Part shown: piece by piece, positions 51,033-58,932 of the stretch
Position numbering within the stretch: position 1 is the first letter of the stretch
How the letters are laid out: every line of letters begins with the position of its first letter
NCBI GenBank assembly: GCA_002722315.1
Contig: PBLG01000002.1
Coordinates: 31,017-89,948, forward strand
DNA length: 58,932 nt
Source: Lysobacterales bacterium
GTDB lineage: Bacteria; Pseudomonadota; Gammaproteobacteria; Xanthomonadales; Wenzhouxiangellaceae
Direction of reading: 5' to 3'
Made by a program: the position numbers and the translations under genes
The notes under the pieces: model-generated
What the model saw: the letters and a program-made list of their open reading frames with translations, nothing else
The model's database searches: none
Told to the model about the DNA's origin: nothing

Positions 51033-51455
51033 ATGAACAGAAGCATTCACCTGGTACCGGTTTTCTTCGCCGCCGTCGTACTGATGACCGTCACCGCCTT
51101 TCCGGCCGCAGCGCAGCAGCGGAGCTGTCCGCCGGCCTGCGGAATCGAAGTCGAGGTACCCGACGATCCGTCACTGCCACCCGCCGCCCAGCCCGAAACG
51201 CTGATGACGGTCGCGGGTTCAGAAATCGTGTTCACGACCAATGCGCGAATCAGAGTCCGCTTCGAAGGCCAGTCACCATTCGTAAATCCGGGTGGTCAGC
51301 CGATCATGAACTTCGTCGTCAACCGCGGAAATCGGCCGATGCAGGTGCGAACCGACGGCGCCGCCTGCTCGGCGCAGAGTCCTTGCAAGTACATGGTTCA
51401 CGATCTCGAGGACCCGGGTCGACCGCCGCTTGATCCGTACATCATCATTCAGTAA
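51033..51455 (+). CDS. exported cysteine-containing protein
   Basis: A 140-residue secreted protein of unknown family. The signal peptide ends around AFPAAAQQ, and four cysteines in two pairs (CPPAC, and Cys near 108 and 114) could form disulfides. It ends LDPYIIIQ. AGGAG lies 8 nt before the ATG, inside the preceding gene, and the gap is 3 nt, so it is cotranscribed with the TPR protein and may be its envelope partner. Confidence 0.72.
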   Translation: MNRSIHLVPVFFAAVVLMTVTAFPAAAQQRSCPPACGIEVEVPDDPSLPPAAQPETLMTVAGSEIVFTTNARIRVRFEGQSPFVNPGGQPIMNFVVNRGNRPMQVRTDGAACSAQSPCKYMVHDLEDPGRPPLDPYIIIQ

Positions 51456-51568
51456 TTCCGACCTCCGCCAGGCAAGCCCTGCCGCCGGGCGACGCGCGGC
51501 GGCAGGCGCGGCCGTGGTTCGGGACCCTTTCCCTGATAGACTTCTCCGCTTTGGCCGGAAACAATCGA

Positions 51569-52810
51569 ATGACCGAATCCACCGATGCCGGGCCCGAAGG
51601 CCCGGGCGCGGAAGATGACGCCCTTGACTTTGGCAACGAACCGGTCCGGGAAGTCGAACACGACGGGGTTCACTACACGCTGTTGGGGACGGCCCATGTG
51701 TCCAGAGCCAGCGTCGATGCGGTAAGGCACCACATCGAACATGGGCAATTCGACGCCGTCGCCGTCGAGCTTTGCGAATCCCGCCACAAGGCGCTGACCG
51801 ACGCCAGCGCCTGGCGCGACATGAATCTTTTTGCCATCATCCGGGCCGGCAAGGCCGGGATGATGATGGCCAGCCTCGCCCTGTCCGCCTACCAGCGGCG
51901 CATCGCCGAACAGTTCGGGATCGAACCCGGCGCGGAAATGAAAGCGGCAATGGAATCGGCCGATAACGCCGGCATCCCGCTCCAGCTGATCGATCGCGAA
52001 ATCGGCGTCACGCTCAAGCGAACCAGTCGTCGCCTGTCCTGGTGGCAACGCTGGCTGCTGACCAACGGCATGATCGTGTCTCTTTTTTCGCGCGACGAGT
52101 TCTCGGAAGCCGATATCGAGCGGCTCAAGCAGGGCGACATTCTCAATGAAACGTTCAGCGAATTTGCATCATCCTCGCCGCAGCTCTACGAAAGCCTGAT
52201 CAACGAACGCGACCATTTCATGGCCGCGCGACTCCGGCAGGAAAACGGCGATCGCCCGGGCCGGCGCGTGCTGGCCGTCATCGGCGCCGGCCACCTGGAG
52301 GGCACCGCGAAGGCACTGGCGTCAAACGAGGACCCCAGGACGCGGGTCGAAGCGTTGAACGACGTTCCGCCACCGTCGAGAATATGGAAGGCCATTCCGT
52401 GGCTGATCCTGATCGCGGTGGTATCGGGATTCGGCATCGGGTTCTCGCGCAGCCCGGAACTCGGCTGGTCGCTGGTCCTGACCTGGGTCGCGATCAATGG
52501 CGGGTTGTCGGCGCTGGGCGCGGCCTGCGCCCGCGCCCACCCGCTGACCATAATCACGGCTCTTCTTGCCGCACCACTGACGTCGCTGAACCCGACGATC
52601 GGTGCCGGCATGGTCACCGGCGCCGTCGAGGCCTCGCTGCGCAAACCCAAGATCGCCGATTTCGAATCGCTGCGCGACGACGTGATCAAGCTTTCGGGAT
52701 GGTGGCGGAACCGGGTCGCCCGGGTATTCCTGGTGTTCTTTCTGTCCAATATCGGCTCGGCGATCGGCACCTGGGTGGCCGGCTTCAGCATGATCCGGCA
52801 GCTCGCGTGA
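51569..52810 (+). CDS. TraB/PrgY-family membrane protein
   Basis: A 413-residue TraB-family protein. The N-terminal domain has YTLLGTAHVSRASVDAV, VAVELCESRHKAL and VLAVIGAGHLEG, motifs of the TraB/GumN/TIKI group, which includes proposed metalloprotease folds. The C-terminal third has about four membrane helices (residues 276-298, 306-325, 330-352 and 390-410). PrgY of enterococci, the family model, inhibits peptide pheromone. Its role here is unknown. Confidence 0.85.
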   Translation: MTESTDAGPEGPGAEDDALDFGNEPVREVEHDGVHYTLLGTAHVSRASVDAVRHHIEHGQFDAVAVELCESRHKALTDASAWRDMNLFAIIRAGKAGMMMASLALSAYQRRIAEQFGIEPGAEMKAAMESADNAGIPLQLIDREIGVTLKRTSRRLSWWQRWLLTNGMIVSLFSRDEFSEADIERLKQGDILNETFSEFASSSPQLYESLINERDHFMAARLRQENGDRPGRRVLAVIGAGHLEGTAKALASNEDPRTRVEALNDVPPPSRIWKAIPWLILIAVVSGFGIGFSRSPELGWSLVLTWVAINGGLSALGAACARAHPLTIITALLAAPLTSLNPTIGAGMVTGAVEASLRKPKIADFESLRDDVIKLSGWWRNRVARVFLVFFLSNIGSAIGTWVAGFSMIRQLA

Positions 52811-52882
52811 ACCGTCCTGCCGCCTCGAAGCGCAGCCGCCAGCCGGCTGCAAGGGCCTGCCAGGCGCCGGGCAAAATGACGC

Positions 52883-52921
52883 ACAATTGACACCGACGAT
52901 TGGCACCGGCAATTGACATGG
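52883..52921 (+). repeat. degenerate 13-bp tandem repeat
   Basis: Three successive 13-nt units (ACAATTGACACCG, ACGATTGGCACCG, GCAATTGACATGG) with a fourth partial unit follow one another upstream of the DUF349 gene. Two contain TTGACA, so they may supply or regulate a promoter. Confidence 0.5.
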
Positions 52922-52966
52922 ACAATCGTATCTGATCCAGCAACGCATTCTTGACGGGATAAAACG

Positions 52967-55714
52967 ATGAGTTTCAAGGAACGCCTGTTCGGACCCCCGT
53001 GGGAGAGCAAGGACGCCGATGCGAGAGCGCGCAGCGTCGCCGGCTCTACCGATCCCAGACTCTCGGAAAGGCTCTCGGAAATCGCTGCAGCGGACCCCGA
53101 CGCCGGCGTCCGGATCGCCGCGCTCAAGCGCCTGGCAGCAGAGTCGGCCTGGCTCAAGGCGCGCAGCGACGACACCGACCCGCAGATTCGCGCCGCGGCC
53201 GACCATTTTCTGCTGCGTTCGGTTTGCGAACAACCTGGCGGCGATCGGCTTCAGAGTCGTCTGGCCTGGCTCGCGGCGCTGGAGACGTCGGACGCGCTTC
53301 GACGGGTGGCCGCCCACGCCGCAGACGCCGAAATGCGCGCGGCCGCACTTGGCCGAATCGGTTCGCAGGGCTTTCTCGGCGACTGCCTGGTCAGCGAGCC
53401 CGACGAAGCGATTGCCGAGCAGCTGCTGGCGCGCCTGGAGCAGGTCTCGACCCTCAAGCGGATCGCCGACAAGCTGCGCAAGAAGCACAAGGGCAGGCAC
53501 CAGGCCGTCATGCGGCGCCTGGCCGAACTGGAATCGGAATCCGGATCCGGGGCGCATGAGGCGCGCGACGAGCTTGCCGCCCAGCTGATCGCCCAGGCCG
53601 AAAAGCTGGCCAGGGGAGACTTCAGCGGCAATTCTGGCGACAGTCGCGGTGACAATCGCGGTGACAATCGCGGTGACAATCGCAAGGCCGAATTCGAGAG
53701 GCTTGCCGAGCGCTGGGCGGCGCTGGCGAGCCCTGAGCCGCATCTGGCCCGTCGCTTCGACGGTGCCATGCGAATCGTCAAAAGCGCGCTGGAGCCCCGC
53801 CCCGCCCGACCTCAGGCGGTCGAAGCCGCGCCCGAAGCGCCCGAGACAGGCGACGCCGAGCTGGCCCGGATGGTCGAACAGGCCCAGGCCATGGCCGCCC
53901 GTCCGGCCGGCAACAAGACGGCAGATACACTGAACAAGCTGATATCGGCTTTCGACAGGCACTGGAATACGCTGCGCAAGCCTGCCCCGGCCGACGAGGC
54001 CATGCGCGAACGATTCAGAGCCCTGTGTGCAGAGCTTCAGGCGCGTGAACAGGCGCGACAGACCTCCAGCGTCAAGGCAGCCGCATCAGAACACGAGCGG
54101 CCGAACAGCGGCCCCGCAGAGGCAGTGGCGGAGCTCGAGCGCGCGCTGGAGCAGGCCGAGCAGGCGCTGTCTGCCGGGGACATCGGCCAGTCTCACGAGG
54201 CCATACGCAAGGCCCGCAGCCTCAACGACAAGCTGCCGGGGCGCGGTCGTTCCGGGGAATCCTCCGGGCGAATTGCCCGCATGGCCGGCAAGCTCAAGGA
54301 AATGCGCGACTGGCAACACTGGTCGAACAACAAGCTCCGCGAACGGCTGATCGAAAGGGTCGGCGAAATCGATTCCGAGAACCTGCACCCCGACGCAGTC
54401 ACCGAGCGCCTCAAGGAACTGCGCCAGCGCTGGAAAGAGCTCGACGAACAGGAAGTTCTGCCCGGGGACAAGCGCCAGTTCGCCGCACCGCAGGGCCAGT
54501 GGCGCCGATTCCAGCGCGCCTGCAAGGAAGCCTTCGATGCCGCACGCCCCTACCTGGAAAAGCGCAGCGAAGTTCGCGAGCAGTCGCACCAGGAACTCCA
54601 GGCATTTCTCGACGACGCCCGGGCCGTGGCCGGCGACCCCGACACGCCAAACGACAAGCTGATCAGGTACCAGCGCGCGGCGCGCGAAGCCATACGCAAC
54701 CTGGACACGTTGCCGCCGAAACTCCGGGGCAAGGCCGCCGGCGCATTACGGGAGCTCATGGATTCGATATCGGCATCCCTGGACCGGCACTTCGAGGCCG
54801 CGGAAAACGAGAAGCGCAAATTGATAGCCGAAGCGCGAAAGCTGGTACACGAAAAGGACCGCGCGGTCGCCATCGACCGGGCCAAGGCGCTACAGGCCGA
54901 ATGGAAAAAGGCCGGGCGCGGCAGGCGCAAGGTCGACGACCAGTTGTGGAACGAGTTTCGCGAACCCATAGACCCGCTGTTCGAGGACCTCAAGAAGGAG
55001 CGCGACGAGCGCAAGCAGGTCGAGCACGAACACGCCGAGGCGCTCAAGCAGATCTGCGTGCGCGCCGAAGAACTGGCGGCGGTCGACGATCCCGAGTCGG
55101 TCGCCGGACAGGTCTCGGGCCTGGAAGACGAGTTCAACCGGCACAACGCCCCGCCGCCGGCCCTGCGCAAGCGCTTCGAGCGCGCGCTGGCCCGCTATCG
55201 CGATCAGGTCCAGTCCGCTCGCGAGGCGCAGGCCCAGGCCAAGCGCGCACACCTGGCCGCGCTGAGCGCTCACCTGCAGGATAGCTGGAAGAACATCCTG
55301 GCCGGCAAGGCGCCCCTGCCGACCAGCGACCTGCCGGAAATTCCGGAAGACGACGAGGTTGCCCGGCGCTTGCTTGCGCGCCTCGAGCAGATGACCCAGG
55401 CCACCGACGTCGAAGCTCTCGGTCGCGAGATCGACGCACAGACCGACAAGGCCCGCCAGATCGTGGTCGAAATGGAGTGCCTGTCGGGCCTGGAGAGCCC
55501 CGAAGAAGACCGGCAGCGCCGTATGGACTACCAGATAAGTCGACTGTCCAACCGACTCGGCGGCGGCGCCGCGAAGGCCGATCTGGACTCAGAGCGGGCC
55601 GAACTCCAGCGCCGCTGGCTCGAGAGTTTTCCGCATCACATCGGCCAGTCCGGATCACTGAAGAAACGCTTCGAGGAAGCTGACAAGATACTCAAGCAAA
55701 TGACGGCAGGATAA
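52967..55714 (+). CDS. DUF349 repeat protein
   Basis: A 915-residue cytoplasmic, highly charged protein. It has HEAT-like N-terminal helices (about 1-180), then several DUF349 units of about 70 residues (for example W..A.R...D..W.K.L, DKLIRYQRAAREAIRNLDTLP, AIDRAKALQAEWKKAGRGRRKVDDQLWNEFR). A low-complexity GDNR stretch near 225-240 derives from a 12-bp DNA repeat. DUF349 proteins are conserved in gammaproteobacteria but of unknown function. Its stop overlaps the NhaC gene start by one base (TAATG). Confidence 0.85.
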   Translation: MSFKERLFGPPWESKDADARARSVAGSTDPRLSERLSEIAAADPDAGVRIAALKRLAAESAWLKARSDDTDPQIRAAADHFLLRSVCEQPGGDRLQSRLAWLAALETSDALRRVAAHAADAEMRAAALGRIGSQGFLGDCLVSEPDEAIAEQLLARLEQVSTLKRIADKLRKKHKGRHQAVMRRLAELESESGSGAHEARDELAAQLIAQAEKLARGDFSGNSGDSRGDNRGDNRGDNRKAEFERLAERWAALASPEPHLARRFDGAMRIVKSALEPRPARPQAVEAAPEAPETGDAELARMVEQAQAMAARPAGNKTADTLNKLISAFDRHWNTLRKPAPADEAMRERFRALCAELQAREQARQTSSVKAAASEHERPNSGPAEAVAELERALEQAEQALSAGDIGQSHEAIRKARSLNDKLPGRGRSGESSGRIARMAGKLKEMRDWQHWSNNKLRERLIERVGEIDSENLHPDAVTERLKELRQRWKELDEQEVLPGDKRQFAAPQGQWRRFQRACKEAFDAARPYLEKRSEVREQSHQELQAFLDDARAVAGDPDTPNDKLIRYQRAAREAIRNLDTLPPKLRGKAAGALRELMDSISASLDRHFEAAENEKRKLIAEARKLVHEKDRAVAIDRAKALQAEWKKAGRGRRKVDDQLWNEFREPIDPLFEDLKKERDERKQVEHEHAEALKQICVRAEELAAVDDPESVAGQVSGLEDEFNRHNAPPPALRKRFERALARYRDQVQSAREAQAQAKRAHLAALSAHLQDSWKNILAGKAPLPTSDLPEIPEDDEVARRLLARLEQMTQATDVEALGREIDAQTDKARQIVVEMECLSGLESPEEDRQRRMDYQISRLSNRLGGGAAKADLDSERAELQRRWLESFPHHIGQSGSLKKRFEEADKILKQMTAG
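53637..53684 (+). repeat. 12-bp in-frame tandem repeat encoding GDNR
   Basis: Four units of the type GGTGACAATCGC lie in the DUF349 gene, the last three perfect. They add a flexible Gly-Asp-Asn-Arg linker and could vary in copy number without a frameshift. Confidence 0.8.
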
Positions 55715-57477
55715 TGAAATACAAGATATTTGTTTCCTCATTTTTACTGCTTCTTGCAGTCATTTGTGGTCCGGCGCTGGCCCAGGAGGAAAGCGCGGCG
55801 AACGGCTACGGATGGATTTCGATACTGCCGCCGCTGATTGCGATCGGACTGGCACTGATACTCAGACAGGTCATCCCGGCGCTGTTTGCCGGCATCTGGA
55901 TCGGCGCCTGGGCGATTGCCGGATTTTCGGTCCTCGGGGCGCTCGAGGCGCTGATGACGACCGCCGACACGTTCATCCTCGAAGCGATTGCCGAGCCCGA
56001 CCATGCCTCGGTGGTCTTGTTCACCGTTCTTGTCGGCGGCATGGTCGGAGTGATTTCCAAAAACGGCGGCATGATGGGCATCGTCGACCGGATCATCGTC
56101 TACGCCAACACGGTCGGGCGGGCGATGGCGGCCACCGTGGCCATGGGCCTTGCGATCTTCTTCGACGACTACGCCAATACTCTGGTGGTCGGCAACACGA
56201 TGCGCCCCATCACCGACCGCCTGAAGATCTCGCGCGAGAAGCTCGCCTACCTGGTGGATTCGACGGCGGCACCGGTGGCCACGATTGCGCTGGTCACCAC
56301 CTGGGTCGGCTATGAAGTCGGGCTGATCCGCGACGCGATCGCCGGGATTCCCGGCCTCGACCTGAACGCCTACATGGTTTTTCTCAACTCGATCGCCTAC
56401 AGCTTCTACCCGTTGCTGGCGATCACGATGGTCTTCGCCGTTGTCGGGCTGGGACGCGACTTCGGCCCGATGCATGCCGCCGAAACGCGTGCACGTCACG
56501 ACGGACATGTCGCTCCGCCCACCCGTGTCGCAAACCAGACCGCCAACGATATGGACGACGTCCAGCCGGCCGAAGGCGTGACCTGCCGTGCCCGCAACGC
56601 CGTGCTCCCAATCCTGACGATGGTGGTCGGCGTCGTGGCCGGCATGTTCTGGACTGGCCACCATCAAACCACAGCTGAATACCTCGGTGAAGTAACTAAC
56701 CGTCTACTTTTTTTCACAGGAAACGACAAAACAGGAAGTCTGATCCAGACGCTACTCGCTGATACTTCATTCGCGCAACTTTCAATTCGAGAAATCATCG
56801 GCTCGGCGGATCCCTACAAATCGCTGATCTGGGGCTCACTGTTCGGTTCGCTGCTGGCCATCGCCATGTCCATCGGCCAGCGCGCGCTTTCGCTGGCTGA
56901 AAGCGTCGAGGCCTGGTTCTCCGGCGCGCGCGCGATGCTCTACGCGATCTTCATCCTGGTGCTGGCCTGGGCACTTTCCGGCGTCACCGACGTGCTGGGC
57001 ACCGCCGATTACCTCGTGTCGCTTGTCGGTGACCGCCTGCATCCGGGCTTGCTGCCCACGCTGGTGTTCGTCGTAGCCGCGGCAACCGCATTCTCGACCG
57101 GTTCCAGCTGGGGCACGATGGGCATCCTGCTGCCGCTGATGGTCCCGCTAGCCTGGGCGCTGATGGCGGCCTCGGGGATGAACGGCGCCGAACACCTCCC
57201 GATCCTCTATGCCACGGTCGCCGCGGTCATGGGTGGCGCAGTCTGGGGCGATCACTGTTCGCCGATCTCCGACACCACCATTCTCTCGTCCATGGCAAGC
57301 CAGTGCGACCATATCGAGCACGTTCGCACCCAGCTGCCATACGCGCTTTCGGCCGGCGTCATCGCGATCGTGTTCGGCGCCCTGCCCGCCGGCTTCGGCG
57401 TGCCGTGGTGGATCTGTCTGCCGGTCGGATTCCTGGCGGTGGTCGTGCTGGTCAGGATGGTGGGGAAGAAGGTTTAG
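55714..57477 (+). CDS. NhaC-family sodium/proton antiporter
   Basis: A 587-residue NhaC-type antiporter. An N-terminal signal-like helix ending PALAQEE precedes about 12 membrane helices, with the family motifs FDDYANTLVVGNTMRPITDRLKISREKLAYLVDSTAAPVA and AFSTGSSWGTMGILLPL..GAVWGDHCSPISDTTILSS. A long hydrophilic loop near 240-290 and an A+T-richer stretch (DNA 56650-56815) differ in base use from the rest. The first codons are also A+T-rich, suggesting a start region of different origin or a need for easy initiation. Confidence 0.9.
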   Translation: MKYKIFVSSFLLLLAVICGPALAQEESAANGYGWISILPPLIAIGLALILRQVIPALFAGIWIGAWAIAGFSVLGALEALMTTADTFILEAIAEPDHASVVLFTVLVGGMVGVISKNGGMMGIVDRIIVYANTVGRAMAATVAMGLAIFFDDYANTLVVGNTMRPITDRLKISREKLAYLVDSTAAPVATIALVTTWVGYEVGLIRDAIAGIPGLDLNAYMVFLNSIAYSFYPLLAITMVFAVVGLGRDFGPMHAAETRARHDGHVAPPTRVANQTANDMDDVQPAEGVTCRARNAVLPILTMVVGVVAGMFWTGHHQTTAEYLGEVTNRLLFFTGNDKTGSLIQTLLADTSFAQLSIREIIGSADPYKSLIWGSLFGSLLAIAMSIGQRALSLAESVEAWFSGARAMLYAIFILVLAWALSGVTDVLGTADYLVSLVGDRLHPGLLPTLVFVVAAATAFSTGSSWGTMGILLPLMVPLAWALMAASGMNGAEHLPILYATVAAVMGGAVWGDHCSPISDTTILSSMASQCDHIEHVRTQLPYALSAGVIAIVFGALPAGFGVPWWICLPVGFLAVVVLVRMVGKKV

Positions 57478-57513
57478 GTTTTAGGTTTTAGGTTTTAGGT
57501 TTTAGGTTTTAGG
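57472..57513 (+). repeat. heptanucleotide tandem array (TTTTAGG)
   Basis: Five perfect TTTTAGG units (57479-57513) after a degenerate GTTTAGG. The array begins within the last codons and stop of the NhaC gene, so length changes could alter the C terminus. The unit resembles a telomere repeat only by chance. Confidence 0.85.
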
Positions 57514-57519
57514 TTCAAG

Positions 57520-57547
57520 ACTTAACACTTGACACTTGACACTTGAA
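57520..57547 (+). repeat. second heptanucleotide array (ACTTGAC)
   Basis: Four 7-nt units: ACTTAAC, ACTTGAC, ACTTGAC, ACTTGAA. It follows the TTTTAGG array by 6 nt. Both have a 7-bp period but no shared sequence. Confidence 0.75.
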
Positions 57548-57551
57548 ACCT

Positions 57552-58151
57552 TCATCCGCCGTATCGCATCCGCAGGATACGAATCCGCCGGACGTATTCC
57601 CGAGTCTCGGAGAACGGCGGGATGCCTGCGTGGCGACGAACGGCGTTCTCGCCGGCGTTGTAGGCCGCCACGGCCAGTTCCCAGTCGTTGTCGAATTCAT
57701 CGAGAAGTTCAGCCAGGTAGGCCACCCCGGCCGAGATATTGTCGACCGGATCGAACGGGTCGGCGACCCCGAAACGCGCCTGGGTGGCGGGCATGAGTTG
57801 CATCAGGCCCTGCGCCCCGGCGTGCGAGACGGCTGCGGGATTGAACCATGATTCGGCGTGCATGATTGCGCGTACCAGCGCCTCGTCCACGCCGTGTACT
57901 TCGGCCGCGGCGCGCACTTCGTCGCGATATTCGACTCTTTTCAGGGGCGTGGCGTGCCAGTCCACGCCCTTTATGCATGTGCCGTAGCAGCCGACGTTGC
58001 GAACGTTTTCGTAGCGCCCGGGTTCAGGCTTGATGTTGGTCAGGACGGTAATGCCGTTTTCGTCGGTATAGCGGTATACCTGGGCCTGGGACGACAAACT
58101 CAGCGCCGTCAACGCCAGAAACGCCATTGCAGGGACGAAAGCGCGGTGCAC
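57552..58151 (-). CDS. periplasmic lytic transglycosylase (SLT) with DUF4124 domain
   Basis: A 199-residue exported enzyme. The signal peptide (to about SSQA) is followed by a DUF4124 stretch (AQVYRYTDENGITVLTNIKP), then an SLT lysozyme-like domain with catalytic Glu100 (IMHAESWFNPAAVS) and AGAQGLMQLMP, plus AYNAGENAV. It would cleave peptidoglycan to anhydromuropeptides. The GTG at 58151 overlaps the SDR stop (TAG) by one base. Confidence 0.92.
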   Translation of the reverse strand: MHRAFVPAMAFLALTALSLSSQAQVYRYTDENGITVLTNIKPEPGRYENVRNVGCYGTCIKGVDWHATPLKRVEYRDEVRAAAEVHGVDEALVRAIMHAESWFNPAAVSHAGAQGLMQLMPATQARFGVADPFDPVDNISAGVAYLAELLDEFDNDWELAVAAYNAGENAVRRHAGIPPFSETREYVRRIRILRMRYGG

Positions 58152-58921
58152 TAGAAGCCTCCGGTCACCGTGATGCCGCCGTCGGCGGTGATCACCTGCC
58201 CGCTGAGCCAGGCGGAGTCCTCCCCGACCAGAAATGCGATGACCCGGGCGATGTCGTCGGGCTCGCCGATGCGGCCCAGCGGCGTGGTGCGCTCGAAATG
58301 CTTGACCATGCGCTCGTCGCTGAGCAACGCCTTGGAAAAGTCGGTGCGGATCAGCCCCGGCGCCACTGCGTTGACTCGAATGCCGTCGCCGCCGAATTCC
58401 AGCGCCAGGTTGCGCACCAGTTGGTTCTCGGCGGCTTTCGAAAGCCCGTAAGCGCCTATCACGCGGTTGCCCAGCAATCCGGCGATAGACGATACCAGCA
58501 CCACCGATCCGCCGCCCGCCTCGGCCATGTGAGGTCGGGCCAGGTGTCCCAGCCGCATCGAGCCGAACACGTTGTTGTGCATGATGACGTCGAAGGCCTT
58601 GCGGTCGACGTTGTCGGATGGCCCGTAGACTGGATTGCTGGCGGCGTTGAGCACCAGGTTGTCCAGGCGTCCGAACCGCTCCACGGTACCGGCGATCAGG
58701 GCCTCCAGCTGTTCGTCCTTGCCGACGTGGCAGGCGATTGCCACGGCATCTCCGCCGGTCTCGCGGATTTCGGCGGCCACCGCCTCGCAGCTGTCCTGGT
58801 TGCGGCTGGATATGACGACGCGGTGGCCGCGCCCGGCCAGCAATTCGGCGGCGGCGCGTCCGATGCCGCGGCTGGAGCCGGTGATGATGGTGACTGGATT
58901 GTTCGCCATGTTATCGGCCAT
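58151..58921 (-). CDS. short-chain dehydrogenase/reductase (classical SDR)
   Basis: A 256-residue classical SDR: TGSSRGIGRAAAELLAGRG cofactor motif at about 15-33, LNAAS (NNAG equivalent, degenerate), catalytic Ser in LVSSIAGL and YGLSK (Tyr and Lys), and a C-terminal SGQVITADGGITVTGGF. The substrate is unknown. ATG 58921 or 58909 (MANNPV) could start it. It is transcribed into the lytic transglycosylase gene. It ends 11 bp before the window edge and appears complete. Confidence 0.88.
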   Translation of the reverse strand: MADNMANNPVTIITGSSRGIGRAAAELLAGRGHRVVISSRNQDSCEAVAAEIRETGGDAVAIACHVGKDEQLEALIAGTVERFGRLDNLVLNAASNPVYGPSDNVDRKAFDVIMHNNVFGSMRLGHLARPHMAEAGGGSVVLVSSIAGLLGNRVIGAYGLSKAAENQLVRNLALEFGGDGIRVNAVAPGLIRTDFSKALLSDERMVKHFERTTPLGRIGEPDDIARVIAFLVGEDSAWLSGQVITADGGITVTGGF

Positions 58922-58932
58922 GAAATCGAAGT

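Noticed and set aside
57472..57547. TTTTAGG array as a telomere or linear-replicon end
   Set aside because: The array is only 42 bp, lies inside a normal gene context and is followed by unrelated genes on both sides.

Overview
High-GC (about 65%) window with dense, translationally coupled operons, PspF/RadA/Ffh/agmatine-deiminase type housekeeping genes, an ffh gene divergent from a CcsA/YpjD-like gene, DUF2058 and DUF349 proteins, and a wax-ester/phasin storage set. Together these suggest a marine-type gammaproteobacterium (Chromatiales, Wenzhouxiangellaceae or Xanthomonadales neighbourhood). The genus cannot be fixed from the sequence alone. No rRNA, tRNA, CRISPR array, IS element or prophage was found.

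Layout. (1) 128-8038: a minus-strand operon (acyl desaturase, FAD oxidoreductase, DUF1365, CFA-type methyltransferase, DUF2878, second CFA-like methyltransferase, sensor histidine kinase) with a divergent NTF2-like gene. It resembles loci for oxidatively modified or methylated (furan-type) fatty acids. (2) 8091-15572: PrpD, SSS symporter, MenA, a cyclic-nucleotide-binding protein, Ffh and a CcsA-like protein. The menA/cNMP-binding convergent gap (12152-12706) is packed with long palindromic repeats. (3) 15655-24138: a plus-strand lipid/envelope operon of desaturase, DAG kinase, a nucleotidyltransferase-like protein that may be a bacterial Tam41-type CDP-DAG synthase, an MsbA-like ABC exporter, an LpxL-like acyltransferase lacking the usual acidic catalytic residue, a GT-A/ELM1 fusion, and a DUF4124 protein. 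This is the best candidate for an undescribed system. (4) 24177-31252: storage-lipid island of fatty acyl reductase (Marinobacter type), acyl-CoA-binding protein, TetR regulator, phasin, TPR protein and WS/DGAT. It is interrupted by about 800 bp of palindromic repeats. (5) 31323-39417: RadA, PspF-like activator with a variant GAFTDA loop, alanine racemase, DUF1295 methyltransferase-like protein, M3 lipoprotein peptidase, DUF2058, FKBP isomerase. (6) 39614-48894: a self-regulated YtrA/GntR ABC operon with a clear promoter/operator and a small membrane protein, a small exported protein, the AguA-AguB agmatine-to-putrescine pair, and an ABC/FtsX/HlyD tripartite exporter. (7) 49029-58921: a TPR/TolB-N-like membrane protein, a cysteine-bearing exported protein, TraB-family protein, DUF349 protein, NhaC antiporter, heptanucleotide arrays, lytic transglycosylase and an SDR.

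Membrane-lipid synthesis, modification and storage is the recurring theme: three lipid gene sets (regions 1, 3, 4) lie within 31 kb. A second theme is structured intergenic DNA. At least three families of long hairpins have conserved central or apical sequence but different, self-complementary stems, and they sit mainly in gaps between convergent genes.
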